Assembly: GCF_033096465.1 (NCBI RefSeq)
Contig: NZ_AP028156.1
Span: 2,250,501 to 2,314,500 of the forward strand
Reading direction: 5' to 3'
From: Blautia luti
Lineage (GTDB): Bacteria > Bacillota > Clostridia > Lachnospirales > Lachnospiraceae
DNA: 64,000 nt
Shown one piece after another: positions 19,875 through 29,104 of this stretch. Positions within the stretch are counted from its first letter, which is position 1; each line of letters starts with the position of its first letter. Both the position numbers and the translations under genes were made by a program. The notes below the pieces were generated by a model that worked only from the letters and a program-made list of their open reading frames with translations, searched no databases and was not told the DNA's origin.

Positions 19875-19959
19875 GGAGCTGATGGTGTTAAAAATCATTA
19901 CTAACCGACACCTCCTTTTATGTACATTATATAAGATGTTTTGATCTGATTTTTCAAAC

Positions 19960-20021
19960 AAAAAGCCATATTTTCACCATCCATTTTGAAAATATAGCTG
20001 GATTCTGAAATATGGCTTTTT
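19960..20021. terminator. Bidirectional terminator between activase and SpoVB-like genes
   Basis: AAAAAGCCATATTT near 19960 pairs with AAATATGGCTTTTT ending at 20021, about 14-16 bp, with a further weak internal stem. A and T runs flank both sides, serving both converging genes. Confidence 0.75.
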
Positions 20022-20055
20022 CATTTTCTAATTCTTATTTTTCATATTTTATTCT

Positions 20056-21717
20056 TTATACATTCTGCCAAAACGGAAGTTTCTCCGCAATTCTTACCAG
20101 ATAACTGCCTCCTGGAATTCTTCTGAGTTCTGCTTCTGACGGTTTACTGATAACCAGATAAGCAAACAGATACACAACTGCCGCAATCGGAATAGAAACG
20201 ATCAGACAAATGAAGTTGGATTTTACAAAAATATTCAGTCCATAACAGATACATCCTGCAACGATTCCCATAGGAATAGAAGCAAGAATCGGATACAGGT
20301 AACCTTTTTTCCACGGATTTTTATACTGAAGATATTTCTTCATCGCCAGGTCGTTCAATACACATACAACAATAGAATAAACCACCATCGCGATCAGCAG
20401 TGCATATACACCAAGGTTTGTTGTAAACAGCAGCACTACAACCACAATAATATCTACAGCCAGTGCAATCGCTGCTGTTACCACAGGAATTCTCTGCTGG
20501 CCGATTGCCTGAAGCACACCATTGGAAATATTGGACATTCCATTCAGCAAAATGGAAAATGATCCAAGGATCAGCAGGTTTGCTGCAAGTCCTGTAGAAT
20601 TTCCATAAAGAAGAAATACGATTGGCTGTGCAAGTACTGCAAGACCCATTGCACACGGTGCAGAAACAACCATAGAGAGCTGTACCGTCTGGTCAATACA
20701 TGCCTTTGTTGCCTCAATATCACCTGTTGCATATAATGAAGATACTTCAGGAATCATAGAAGTCGGCGCTGTACTAGACAGCGTCAGCGGAATATTAATA
20801 ATAGTCATGAAATAAGTTGCATACTCCGCATAAAGAATACCGATCTGTGTAGCATCCCCGCCTCTTCTGCCAAGAATATCAGAGAAAAGATATCCATTGA
20901 TATAAGCGTTAACATTATAGACAAATGCACTGAGGATAATTGGTGAAACTACGAGCACAATGACACGGAATATCTCTTTGTAAGATTCTTCCTGATGTCT
21001 GTGGTCCCTGTTCACACGATGCATGATCTTACCGCGGTTCACACCATAAACAAGAAGCATAAAGATCAGCGCCGCAACTACGCCGGCACCGGTTCCTACT
21101 GTAGAACCTGCTGCTCCCCATTTCGCAATGCTGTTCTCTGTACCGTCTGCAAAAACATTGATAAATCCCCATGCTGCCAGCAAACTGACTGCTGCATTAA
21201 ATACCTGTTCCAGAATCTGGGAAATAGATGTAGGCATCATATTTCTGTATGCCTGAAAATATCCTCTGAATACACCCAGGATACCGGACAGGAAGATTGT
21301 CGGTGCAAGAATCTGAAGTGCCAGGATCGCATCTTTCTGATTCTTCGGAATGATCAGTCCTGCCCCGAAGAGACAGAACAAAGCGACCGCTCCTCCCACT
21401 ACCATGGCATAGATCATGGCACCCTTGAAGAACTTATGCGCATTTCTGTAATCTTTCAGAGCAATACGCTCAGAGATTAGTTTTGACACAGCCTGTGGAA
21501 TACTGAATGACGCGATCATAAGAAGGATCATATATGCGTTCTGCGCAAGGCTTGTATATCCCATTCCAAGACTTCCGATAATATTGGAAAGCGGACTCTT
21601 ATACAGAAGTCCGATCACCTTGGAGATCATCGCTGCAATCATCAGAAAGGACGCATTTTTTACTAGATTATTTTTCTGATTCATGTTATTGCTGTGTGTC
21701 GTTTCCTGACTACACAT
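20056..21717 (-). CDS. SpoVB/MurJ-like polysaccharide flippase (MOP superfamily)
   Basis: 553 residues, almost entirely hydrophobic with about 14 predicted membrane spans. It begins with the family phrase NASFLMIAAMISKVIGLLYKSPL (read in two parts, about residues 22-44). It belongs to the MOP superfamily polysaccharide transporters that flip lipid-linked sugars, with stage V sporulation protein B and YtgP-like proteins the closest type. A role in peptidoglycan or spore cortex precursor export is plausible, and sigG is in the same window. Start choice is uncertain: ATG 21717 is 2 bases from an AGAGG and an internal Met at residue 12 is an alternative. It is last in hisH-hisF-ung-spoVB-like, 11 bases after ung. 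Confidence 0.82.
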   Translation of the reverse strand: MCSQETTHSNNMNQKNNLVKNASFLMIAAMISKVIGLLYKSPLSNIIGSLGMGYTSLAQNAYMILLMIASFSIPQAVSKLISERIALKDYRNAHKFFKGAMIYAMVVGGAVALFCLFGAGLIIPKNQKDAILALQILAPTIFLSGILGVFRGYFQAYRNMMPTSISQILEQVFNAAVSLLAAWGFINVFADGTENSIAKWGAAGSTVGTGAGVVAALIFMLLVYGVNRGKIMHRVNRDHRHQEESYKEIFRVIVLVVSPIILSAFVYNVNAYINGYLFSDILGRRGGDATQIGILYAEYATYFMTIINIPLTLSSTAPTSMIPEVSSLYATGDIEATKACIDQTVQLSMVVSAPCAMGLAVLAQPIVFLLYGNSTGLAANLLILGSFSILLNGMSNISNGVLQAIGQQRIPVVTAAIALAVDIIVVVVLLFTTNLGVYALLIAMVVYSIVVCVLNDLAMKKYLQYKNPWKKGYLYPILASIPMGIVAGCICYGLNIFVKSNFICLIVSIPIAAVVYLFAYLVISKPSEAELRRIPGGSYLVRIAEKLPFWQNV

Positions 21718-21728
21718 TACCTCTTTTC

Positions 21729-22403
21729 TTATATATTTTCTATCTGCCAGTCGATCGGTTCCAGACCGTTGGCAACCAGAAATTCGTTCGTTTTGCTGAA
21801 ATGCTTACATCCAAAGAAGCCTCTGTAAGCAGACAGCGGACTTGGGTGAGGTGCTTCCAGGATCAGATGCTTCGGATTGTTCAGCATAGATTTCTTCATC
21901 TGTGCCGGACGTCCCCAGAGCAGAAATACCATGGGACGATCTTGTTCATTCAGAACCTGAATTGCTGCATCTGTAAACTGTTCCCAACCAATCCCACGAT
22001 GGGAATTCGCCTGATGGGCGCGTACAGTCAGAACGGTGTTCAGAAGAAGCACTCCCTGCTTCGCCCATTTCTCCAAATAACCATTATTCGGAATATAGCA
22101 TCCGCAGTCATCATGAAGTTCCTGATAAATGTTGACCAGTGACGGCGGTGTCTCTACTCCTCTCTTTACAGAGAAACACAGACCATGTGCCTGTCCGTCA
22201 TTATGATATGGATCCTGTCCAAGGATCACAACTTTTACCTCATGAAGCGGTGTAAAATGAAATGCATTGAATAAATCATCTGCAGGCGGGAAAATTTTTC
22301 TCGTCTGATATTCTGACATTACTGTCCTGTAAAGCTTTGCATAATATGGCTGGCGAAATTCTCCTTTCAATGCTTCCAGCCAGTCGCCTGTAATCGCTGA
22401 CAT
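21729..22403 (-). CDS. ung: Uracil-DNA glycosylase (family 1)
   Basis: A 224-residue enzyme removing uracil from DNA. The water-activating loop GQDPYHN (about 62-68, catalytic Asp 64) and the Leu-intercalation loop HPSPLSAYRGF (about 185-195) are intact, so it should be active. Full family length. It is downstream of hisF by about 20 bases and probably shares the transcript. Confidence 0.96.
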   Translation of the reverse strand: MSAITGDWLEALKGEFRQPYYAKLYRTVMSEYQTRKIFPPADDLFNAFHFTPLHEVKVVILGQDPYHNDGQAHGLCFSVKRGVETPPSLVNIYQELHDDCGCYIPNNGYLEKWAKQGVLLLNTVLTVRAHQANSHRGIGWEQFTDAAIQVLNEQDRPMVFLLWGRPAQMKKSMLNNPKHLILEAPHPSPLSAYRGFFGCKHFSKTNEFLVANGLEPIDWQIENI

Positions 22404-22423
22404 AACAGTTCTTTCCCTCTTTT

Positions 22424-23182
22424 CTATTTTCTCACAGAGATCCCCTTATCTGCCAGATAATCCTTAACCTGGGAAATCTCCAGTTCTTTATAATGGAACA
22501 AAGACGCAGCTAACGCAGCATCTGCTCTTCCTTCTGTAAGTGCATCATAAAAATGCTCCAGTACACCTGCACCGCCAGATGCGATCACCGGAATGGATAC
22601 TGCATCTGCGATCGCTCTGGTAAGCGCCAGATCATATCCTGCTTTCGTACCGTCACAGTCCATACTGGTAAGAAGAATCTCACCTGCACCGAGAGCTTCC
22701 ACTTTCTTTGCCCATTCTATAGCATCAATTCCCGTGTCCAGTCTTCCGCCATGCTTATAGATATTCCAGCCGCCGTCTTCTCTTCTCTTTGCGTCAATGG
22801 CAACTACCACGCACTGGCTTCCGAATTTATCAGCTGCTTCGCTGATAAGCTCCGGTCTGTCGATAGCTGCGGAATTCACAGAAATCTTATCCGCACCCTC
22901 TCTTAACAGCTTCTTGAAATCGTCTACTGTACGGATTCCTCCGCCTACTGTAAATGGAATAAATACATTGGCAGCTACACGTCTAACCATATCTACTACT
23001 GTATCTCTCTGTTCACAGGATGCTGTGATATCAAGAAATACCAGCTCGTCTGCACCTGCTGCATCGTATGCCTTCGCAATCTCCACAGGATCACCGGCAT
23101 CGCGAAGCTGGACAAAGTTCACGCCCTTTACCACACGGCCGTTATTTACGTCAAGGCAGGGAATAATTCTTTTTGTAAACAT
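22424..23182 (-). CDS. hisF: Imidazole glycerol phosphate synthase subunit HisF
   Basis: 252 residues, a (beta/alpha)8 barrel cyclase that uses ammonia made by HisH to form imidazole glycerol phosphate and AICAR. It begins [20 protein letters not shown], with the catalytic Asp in CLDV (about 11); the second acidic site and phosphate loops (TVGGGIR, IASGGAG) are intact. I chose ATG 23182, preceded by GGAGGGG; the 19-residue upstream extension lacks homology and overlaps hisH. It is separated from hisH by one base. Confidence 0.95.
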   Translation of the reverse strand: MFTKRIIPCLDVNNGRVVKGVNFVQLRDAGDPVEIAKAYDAAGADELVFLDITASCEQRDTVVDMVRRVAANVFIPFTVGGGIRTVDDFKKLLREGADKISVNSAAIDRPELISEAADKFGSQCVVVAIDAKRREDGGWNIYKHGGRLDTGIDAIEWAKKVEALGAGEILLTSMDCDGTKAGYDLALTRAIADAVSIPVIASGGAGVLEHFYDALTEGRADAALAASLFHYKELEISQVKDYLADKGISVRK

Positions 23183-23183
23183 T

Positions 23184-23822
23184 TTATTTCCCCTCCTTTT
23201 CATTGTTTTCATCTTTTCCGATAGCTGCAAAGTTCTCAAGAATCTTCAGACCCCATTTGCTGCTCTTCTCCGGATGGAACTGACATGCAAATACATTGTC
23301 TTTCTCTACAGAAGCATGTATACATGTGCTGTATTCCGTAGTCGCTTTTACGATTTCAGGATCCTCTGCCTGAAGATAATAAGAATGAACAAAATACACA
23401 TAAGTCTGTTCCGGAATGCCCTGAAAGAGTCTGCCGTTATTCTGAAGGTGCAAGGAGTTCCATCCCATATGAGGAATCTTAAGTCCCTGTGCAGGCGGGA
23501 TCTTAACGATCCTGCCCTTCAGAATTCCAAGCCCCTCTACTCCCGGTGTTTCCTCGCTGCTGTCAAAGAGAAGCTGAAGTCCAAGACAGATTCCCAGAAA
23601 TGGTGTTTTTTTCTCTACCAGTTCATGGATCACAGGTACCAGTCCGTATGTATGAAGATTCTCCATAGCCTGTCCAAAGCTTCCAACTCCCGGCAGGATT
23701 ACTTTGTCCGCATTTAACAGAGTCTGCGGATCACGGGATACTACAGTTTCCTCTCCAAGATAATGAAGCGCTTTTTCCACGCTTTTGATATTTCCAGCAT
23801 CATAGTCAATTATTGCTATCAT
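23184..23822 (-). CDS. hisH: Imidazole glycerol phosphate synthase glutaminase subunit HisH
   Basis: 212-residue class I glutamine amidotransferase. The nucleophile Cys is in [10 protein letters not shown] (about 76-85), with the catalytic His and Glu in CQFHPEKSS (about 180-188). The N-terminus [18 protein letters not shown] is typical. It hydrolyses glutamine and channels ammonia to HisF. The hisHF pair stands apart from other his genes in this window. Confidence 0.95.
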   Translation of the reverse strand: MIAIIDYDAGNIKSVEKALHYLGEETVVSRDPQTLLNADKVILPGVGSFGQAMENLHTYGLVPVIHELVEKKTPFLGICLGLQLLFDSSEETPGVEGLGILKGRIVKIPPAQGLKIPHMGWNSLHLQNNGRLFQGIPEQTYVYFVHSYYLQAEDPEIVKATTEYSTCIHASVEKDNVFACQFHPEKSSKWGLKILENFAAIGKDENNEKEGK

Positions 23823-23873
23823 GTTATCCTCCTGATGTCATTATCTGTTTTCCTCATTAGTACAGTATAACCC

Positions 23874-23920
23874 AAAAACAGACAGTTGCAAAGTGATTTC
23901 TTTGCTTCTGTCTGTTTTTT
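23874..23920. terminator. Bidirectional terminator between histidine kinase and hisH
   Basis: AAAAACAGACAG and CTGTCTGTTTTTT form the outer stem and GCAAAG/CTTTGC continues it. It ends the minus-strand histidine kinase message. Confidence 0.8.
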
Positions 23921-23956
23921 CTAAGCGAAATTATTTAATGTCTGCAATTTACTTTT

Positions 23957-25522
23957 TCACTGTCTGCAGTCCAGGGTAAACCAGAATTCTACACCATTAT
24001 CATAATTGCATACTCCATATTTCTGGTTCATACCTTCAATAATTGCTTTGACAATAGAAAGTCCGATGCCGCTTCCGCCATACTCTCTTGTACGGGCTTT
24101 ATCTACTTTATAGAATTTATTCCAGAGATTCGGCAGGTCTTCCTCCGGGATCGGAGTTCCTGTATTAAATACTGTTACCTTCACACAGTCACCCTCACGG
24201 AGTACTTTGATCTCTATCTTGCGTTCCCCGTCCAGATGATTCAGCGCGTTGCTTGTATAGTTAGTCACAACTTCTTCCGTCTTAAATTCATCTGCCCAGA
24301 CATATACAGATTCTGTTTCCTCAAAAATGACAGTTGCCTCTTTCTGCTCGATCATAATATGCATAGAACCAAGTACTCCCCGGATCAGGGAAACAATATC
24401 AAAGCGCTCCATTACAGGTGCATCCTTGCCGGATTCCAGCTGGTTGAGCGTCAGCAGATTCTTGACCAGCTTATTCATCTTGGATGCCTCATCCATGATA
24501 ACCTCGCAGTAAAATTCTCTGCTTTCCGGATCATCTGAAATGTTTTCATTCAGACCTTCTGCATATCCCTGGATTAAGGCGATCGGTGTTTTCAGTTCAT
24601 GAGATACATTATCCAGAAATTCTTTTCGCATTTCATCAATTTTGATCTTATCCTCAATATCTTTCTGAAGTTTATTATTGACAGATTTCAGCTCTGAAAT
24701 AGTACTCTCCAGTTTCCTGGACATTTTATTAAAGTTATCTCCCAGAACATCAATCTCATTTCCTGCATGGCTCTGATATCTCGCTTCGAAATCCAGGTTG
24801 GACATCTTCTCCGACAGTTTGGTCAGCTCACTGATAGGACGGGTAATCCTGCTGGTCACCACCAGGATGATCACACCGCTGATTACAATGATCGCTGCGC
24901 CTACGAAGAAATAGAAGCTGTTCGATATGGATGCACTTTCCTTAATGCTCTCTAACGGAGAACGGACCAGATAATAATATCCATTGTCAAACTGGCCCCA
25001 GCATTCTACATATTCCATACCTGCAAAACGATCATGCACCTGCCAGATCGTACAGTTATCTGTTTTTTTCAGAGTATGGCTGCGTTCCATATCCTTGTCC
25101 AGGTCATTAATATAGCCAAACAGCTTACTGCGGAGCATTTTCGCCATATTATTCTCTCCCCAGTAATAATAACCGCTGTTTTCCTCATTTACAATGATCC
25201 AGGTAAGATTGTTTCTGGAACTGCTGTGTTCAATCTCATCCGGTATCTCATCAGCTGCATTTTCATTATTGTTTCCGGAATCTCCATCAGAATCTTTATC
25301 ATATTCAAGAAAATCATCCAGGTTCATCTGGGAAAGTACATTTCTGGCTTCCAGCAGTACTTCTACTTTTTTGGAAACATAATATTTCTCCAGAAACAGG
25401 CCATTGATCAGAGTGATTGTAAATATGGACAGTAGCAGAAGTCCAATAAACAACACAGATATCTGTCGTTTCAGTGAATGAAATTTCCTGGGCTTTTTGC
25501 GAGGTTTTTTCACGGTTTTCAT
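23957..25522 (-). CDS. Sensor histidine kinase
   Basis: 521 residues: basic N-terminus, membrane span about 21-43, an extracellular domain of about 155 residues with an acidic Asn/Asp stretch near 75-100, second span about 203-223, HAMP about 224-275, short coiled coil, HisKA with phospho-acceptor His308 in NVSHELKTPIALIQG, and HATPase with GSGIGLSI near the C-terminus. It senses an external signal and phosphorylates the response regulator whose gene overlaps it by 4 bases upstream. The ligand cannot be inferred; the sensor domain shows no fold I recognise. Confidence 0.92.
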   Translation of the reverse strand: MKTVKKPRKKPRKFHSLKRQISVLFIGLLLLSIFTITLINGLFLEKYYVSKKVEVLLEARNVLSQMNLDDFLEYDKDSDGDSGNNNENAADEIPDEIEHSSSRNNLTWIIVNEENSGYYYWGENNMAKMLRSKLFGYINDLDKDMERSHTLKKTDNCTIWQVHDRFAGMEYVECWGQFDNGYYYLVRSPLESIKESASISNSFYFFVGAAIIVISGVIILVVTSRITRPISELTKLSEKMSNLDFEARYQSHAGNEIDVLGDNFNKMSRKLESTISELKSVNNKLQKDIEDKIKIDEMRKEFLDNVSHELKTPIALIQGYAEGLNENISDDPESREFYCEVIMDEASKMNKLVKNLLTLNQLESGKDAPVMERFDIVSLIRGVLGSMHIMIEQKEATVIFEETESVYVWADEFKTEEVVTNYTSNALNHLDGERKIEIKVLREGDCVKVTVFNTGTPIPEEDLPNLWNKFYKVDKARTREYGGSGIGLSIVKAIIEGMNQKYGVCNYDNGVEFWFTLDCRQ

Positions 25523-26199
25523 TCTGTCACCTCGAATTTATACCCCATACCCCATACAGTTTTAATATACTCACCCTTATCGCCCATCTTACTTCTGAGT
25601 TTTTTTACATGAGTATCAATAGTTCTGGCATCTCCGAAATAGTCATAATTCCATACAGAATTAAGGATCTTTTCTCTTGATAAAGCAATTCCCTCGTTCT
25701 CAAGGAAATAGGTCAGAAGCTCAAATTCTTTAAAGCTCAGATCCATAGTTTTCCCATCCACAGTCGCCAGATGGGCAGCTTTGTCAATCACGATTCCTCC
25801 TGCTGAAAGAACATCCTCTGCGCTTCCCTGCCCTGTACGGCGAAGGATTGCTTCCACTCTGGCTACCAGAATTTTCGGACTGAATGGCTTGGATATATAT
25901 TCATCCACTCCCAGGTCAAATCCTAATAATTCATCCCTCTCGTCACTTCTGGCTGTAAGCATAATGATAGGTACTTTTGAATTCTTTCGTATTTCACGGC
26001 ATACTTCCCATCCGTCCATCTTCGGCATCATTACATCCAGAATGATCAGTGCAATATCTTTCTCTTCATAAAAGATATCCATTGCTTCTTCTCCATCACC
26101 AGCTTCCAGTACCTGAAAATTCTTTTTTGTAAGGAAATCTTTTACCAGCTTTCTCATTCGGCTTTCATCGTCCACTACCAGGATCTTCAATGCATCCAT
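25519..26199 (-). CDS. OmpR/PhoB family response regulator
   Basis: 226 residues. The receiver domain has acidic residues D10-D11, phospho-acceptor D55 (LIILDVMMP), the Thr in MLTARSD and the Lys in YISKPFSP. The C-terminal winged helix (about 130-226) has the recognition region around DARTIDTHVKKLRSKMG. It is the first gene of the pair and overlaps the kinase start by 4 bases (ATGA). Full length and intact. Confidence 0.94.
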   Translation of the reverse strand: MDALKILVVDDESRMRKLVKDFLTKKNFQVLEAGDGEEAMDIFYEEKDIALIILDVMMPKMDGWEVCREIRKNSKVPIIMLTARSDERDELLGFDLGVDEYISKPFSPKILVARVEAILRRTGQGSAEDVLSAGGIVIDKAAHLATVDGKTMDLSFKEFELLTYFLENEGIALSREKILNSVWNYDYFGDARTIDTHVKKLRSKMGDKGEYIKTVWGMGYKFEVTE

Positions 26200-26340
26200 T
26201 TTATCTCCTCCGTTATCCTCACAGGCTGTTCTGCCTTTTAATTTTCTTATAGCGATATCATATCAAAGATTTATGTCTCTTTTGTGAACAATATTCTAAA
26301 AAAATGGTATTAAGAATTCCTGAAAACGAAAAAAGAATCC

Positions 26341-26369
26341 TTGACATTCGGCTTTTGTTTCCATATAAT
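26341..26369 (+). promoter_or_regulatory. Consensus sigma-A promoter of tmRNA
   Basis: TTGACA (26341-26346), 17-bp spacer, TATAAT (26364-26369): a perfect consensus, as expected for an abundant stable RNA. About 75 bases of 5' precursor would be removed, presumably by RNase P. Confidence 0.88.
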
Positions 26370-26451
26370 ATAGAAACAGTGGGTATATGTTATATCTTTT
26401 ATACTTTCGTCTGATCACCAGCAGGATGTTTTTACATCTCAGCCACATTCA

Positions 26452-26800
26452 GGGCTTGTACTGGTTTCGACGGGGGCTTTGAAGTTGAGGAAGCCATCCG
26501 CAGACTCCTGGACTGCGTACCAACCGGGAACCTAAATATAAACGCAGACGAACAGTACGCGTTAGCAGCCTAATTGCTGCTCGTCAGCCTTGATGCACTC
26601 ACACTTCAAGGGTCTGGCGTCGACCATGTGAGAAACCTTGCCGGATAAGCTTTGCTCCGGTAGATGTATCATGAAGCTACTGAATCTGTAAGCCTGTCGG
26701 TGGGCGTACAGCTGAGGGAATGTTAAAACAGCGACTGTGATGGGAGATGCCTCAATGAATAGGCTTTCGGACGCGGGTTCAATTCCCGCCAGGTCCACTA
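26452..26800 (+). ncRNA. ssrA: Transfer-messenger RNA
   Basis: The tRNA-like part is seen at both ends: 5' GGGCTTG pairs with 3' CAGGTCC using two wobbles, followed by GTACTGGTTTCGACGG, and the T arm GCGGGTTCAATTCCCGC. The encoded tag begins at GCA 26544 and reads ADEQYALAA with TAA at 26571; with the charged alanine the full tag is AADEQYALAA. The mature body ends at discriminator A 26797, and the next bases are CTA, so CCA is probably added. It rescues stalled ribosomes and marks products for proteolysis. Confidence 0.95.
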
Positions 26801-26827
26801 TTCAACAAACTGGCCAACTTACAGGAA

Positions 26828-26872
26828 ATGCCGGAAACCCTTGAATTTACTGGGGTTCCGGCATTTTTTTTT
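26828..26872 (+). terminator. Strong terminator of tmRNA
   Basis: TGCCGGAAACCC (from 26829) pairs with GGGGTTCCGGCA (to 26863), followed by nine T (26864-26872). Its T run touches the stop codon of the converging lysin relic. Confidence 0.9.
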
Positions 26873-27760
26873 CAGATCGCGATCAGGTCTTTCCAGGTTG
26901 CGGGTCCGCATACGCCGTCTACGGCAAGAACCTCTTTTCTGGATTCCTGATAGGTTTTGAGGGCGTAGATGGTGTTGGCATCTGCGGTCCAGGTGAGTTT
27001 CAGGGCTTTTCCGTTCTTGCCTTTGAAGCCTCTGGCTCTTAAGATCTCCTGGAGTAATAATACAGATGTGTTTTTGTCTCCTGATTTTATGGTTTCTGTT
27101 TTCCTGGCCGAATGCTTTCATAAAACACCAGGAAACAAATGCTCCGCACCACGGCTGTCCCTGATAAGACGTCTTTACGTCCCGCCAGTATTTTGTATAA
27201 TTGTTTGATCCAGCATTTCCGGTTTTGCTGTCCAGATCCCGGGCTGATTTCTTTTCCAGATAGCCGATTTCCTTTTCTGCGATTTTCAAAACTGCATCAA
27301 TGGCTTCACTTTTTGTTATAGATCTTTTTTCTCTGACAGATCTTTCACTTCACTGTAATCTTTATAAAATACATTTCTATCTACAGTTCCATTGATACCA
27401 GGGATTTTTGCCCTGGAACTGTACTGCCATCTTATAAATTTTCTCTGTCCCCAGGCTTCTCTGATTGTTCCATTCCAGATCCAACCACACAGGAAACAAA
27501 AGTTTTCGCCCTTTCAAAACAGAAATTACTTTTCTGGCTTCATTCTGCATTTCTGTGATGTTCATAGCATAAGAATATTTATATACCCCTGTTGAAATAT
27601 TATATTTCTGACATTCCGTATAATTTCTCTCGAAATATCTGTCGATCACATTTTCCGCTTCTGCAATCCTGAAAATAGCAAAATCCATACCATAAGCAGC
27701 TACCGTCTTCCAGTCAATCTGCCCCTGCTATGCGGAAACATCAATCCCTCTGATCTCCAT
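26872..27760 (-). pseudogene. Decayed prophage-type endolysin (GH25 + amidase-like + peptidoglycan-binding modules)
   Basis: From ATG 27760 the frame reads MEIRGIDVSA, then a TAG where GH25 lysozymes usually have an aromatic residue, then QGQIDWKTVAAYG and a GH25 body with FRIAEAENVIDRYFERNY and FPVWLDLEW. It stops near 27377. A second frame shows an amidase/CHAP-like piece (KIAEKEIGYLEKKS, QPWCGAFVSWCF, about 27100-27310). A third frame shows a peptidoglycan-binding repeat (VLLLQEILRARGF, YALKTYQESRK) ending at TGA 26872-26874. At least one nonsense codon, an internal deletion and a frameshift make it non-functional. It abuts the 3' side of ssrA, a known integration site. Confidence 0.78.
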
Positions 27761-27899
27761 GTATCTCTCCTGAAAATCCTCTTTATTATCAGTATTCATT
27801 TTATTTTTAATCTGTGAATTTCCGCGAACTGTATAATGTTTTCTCTTCCAATACGTGGTATAATCATATTATTATATACTTAGGAGGAAGCTCTGTTAT

Positions 27900-29018
27900 A
27901 TGAAGAGAAAAAACAAATTACTATCACTATTTTTATCATTATTTCTTCTGCTGTTCACCCTGGCGCCCCAGACAGCTCTGACTGTTTATGCTGACAGCAA
28001 TGATATGGCAGTTCATTTTCTTGATGTAGGCCAGGGTTCTGCCATTCTGGTACAGTCAGGCGGTCAGAATCTGCTTTATGACGGCGGTGATCAGAATCAT
28101 GCGGATCAGGTAGTATCCTACTTACAGCAACAAAATATACAGAACATTGACTATATGATTGCTTCTCACTATGATGAAGATCATATCGGTGGTCTTGTCC
28201 AGTGTTTAAACAGCTTCACTGTATGCAATGTTTTCGGACCGGATTATGTCCATACTTCTGACCTGTACAATACATTCATGAATACTGCTACTGCGAATGC
28301 CATCATTGTACAGTATCCTTCTGTAGGTGATACTTTTGATTTCGGTACCGGCAGTTTTACTGTTCTCGCGCCAGACGGTATCAGCCAGAACAGCAACGAT
28401 AACTCTCTTGTGATCAAGCTTGAAAATGGTTCAAACAGCTTTATCTTTACCGGAGATGCAGAAGAAACCAGTGAACAGGATATGATCAGCACAGGAATGA
28501 ATCTTGACTGCGATGTTCTTTCTATCGGACATCACGGATCTGCAAGCTCAACTACCTGGGATTTTCTTGAAGCAACTTCTCCTTCTTACGCAGTAATAAG
28601 CTGCGGAACCAATAACCAGTATCACCACCCGTCGGCAGACACTATGGGCCGTCTGTCAGATATGGGAATCCCGGTATTTCGTACAGATAAGCAGGGAACG
28701 ATTATTGCCGTATCCAACGGTACAACCATCAGTTGGTCACAGGATCCCTGCAATGATTATTCTTCCGGCGACAGCACCCAGGAAACCGAAACTACTGTTT
28801 CCGGATCGCAGTCTTATGCTTCCGAATCTTCGTCATACACTTCAGATGCGAAATCAGCAGAAACACAATCTTACGGAACAACTGTATGGATTCCTGCAAC
28901 AGGAGAAAAATACCACAGCATTCCCAACTGCGGAAGAATGAATCCTGCCAAAGCCCGCCAGGTTACAAAATCCGAAGCAGAAGCCATGGGATACACCCCC
29001 TGTAGCAAATGCTACTGA
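27900..29018 (+). CDS. Secreted ComEC/Rec2-like metallo-beta-lactamase-fold hydrolase
   Basis: 372 residues. A signal peptide of about 31 residues (hydrophobic LFLSLFLLLFTLAP, cleavage near VYA-DS) precedes an MBL-fold domain with FLDVGQGSAILV, the metal motif SHYDEDHIGG (about 89-98), a later Asp in FTGDAE, GHHGSASS and HHPS. This matches the soluble hydrolase part of ComEC, which degrades the non-imported DNA strand. A Ser/Thr-rich linker (about 285-325) leads to a C-terminal motif with YHSIPNCGRM and GYTPCSKC, a small Cys/His domain also seen on secreted nucleases. It is probably an extracellular nuclease or phosphodiesterase. Monocistronic; AGGAGG is at 27882-27887. Confidence 0.82.
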   Translation: MKRKNKLLSLFLSLFLLLFTLAPQTALTVYADSNDMAVHFLDVGQGSAILVQSGGQNLLYDGGDQNHADQVVSYLQQQNIQNIDYMIASHYDEDHIGGLVQCLNSFTVCNVFGPDYVHTSDLYNTFMNTATANAIIVQYPSVGDTFDFGTGSFTVLAPDGISQNSNDNSLVIKLENGSNSFIFTGDAEETSEQDMISTGMNLDCDVLSIGHHGSASSTTWDFLEATSPSYAVISCGTNNQYHHPSADTMGRLSDMGIPVFRTDKQGTIIAVSNGTTISWSQDPCNDYSSGDSTQETETTVSGSQSYASESSSYTSDAKSAETQSYGTTVWIPATGEKYHSIPNCGRMNPAKARQVTKSEAEAMGYTPCSKCY

Positions 29019-29023
29019 ATTCC

Positions 29024-29089
29024 GACTGATTCACTATCTGAATCAGTCAAAAAAACGGAAAGATCATTGAATTTGATCTTTCCGTTTTT
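29024..29089. terminator. Tandem hairpins, bidirectional terminator
   Basis: GACTGATTCA (29024-29033) pairs with TGAATCAGTC (29039-29048). A second 16-bp stem follows, 29051-29066 with 29074-29089, flanked by A and T runs. It serves the MBL gene and the converging aldo/keto reductase. Confidence 0.85.
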
Positions 29090-29104
29090 CGATTCTATCT
29101 ATTT

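Noticed and set aside
26562..26798. Minus-strand ORF starting MDLAGIEPASE over the tmRNA gene
   Set aside because: It is antisense to the tRNA-like half of tmRNA; the peptide is the reverse reading of conserved RNA sequence, a frequent false gene call.
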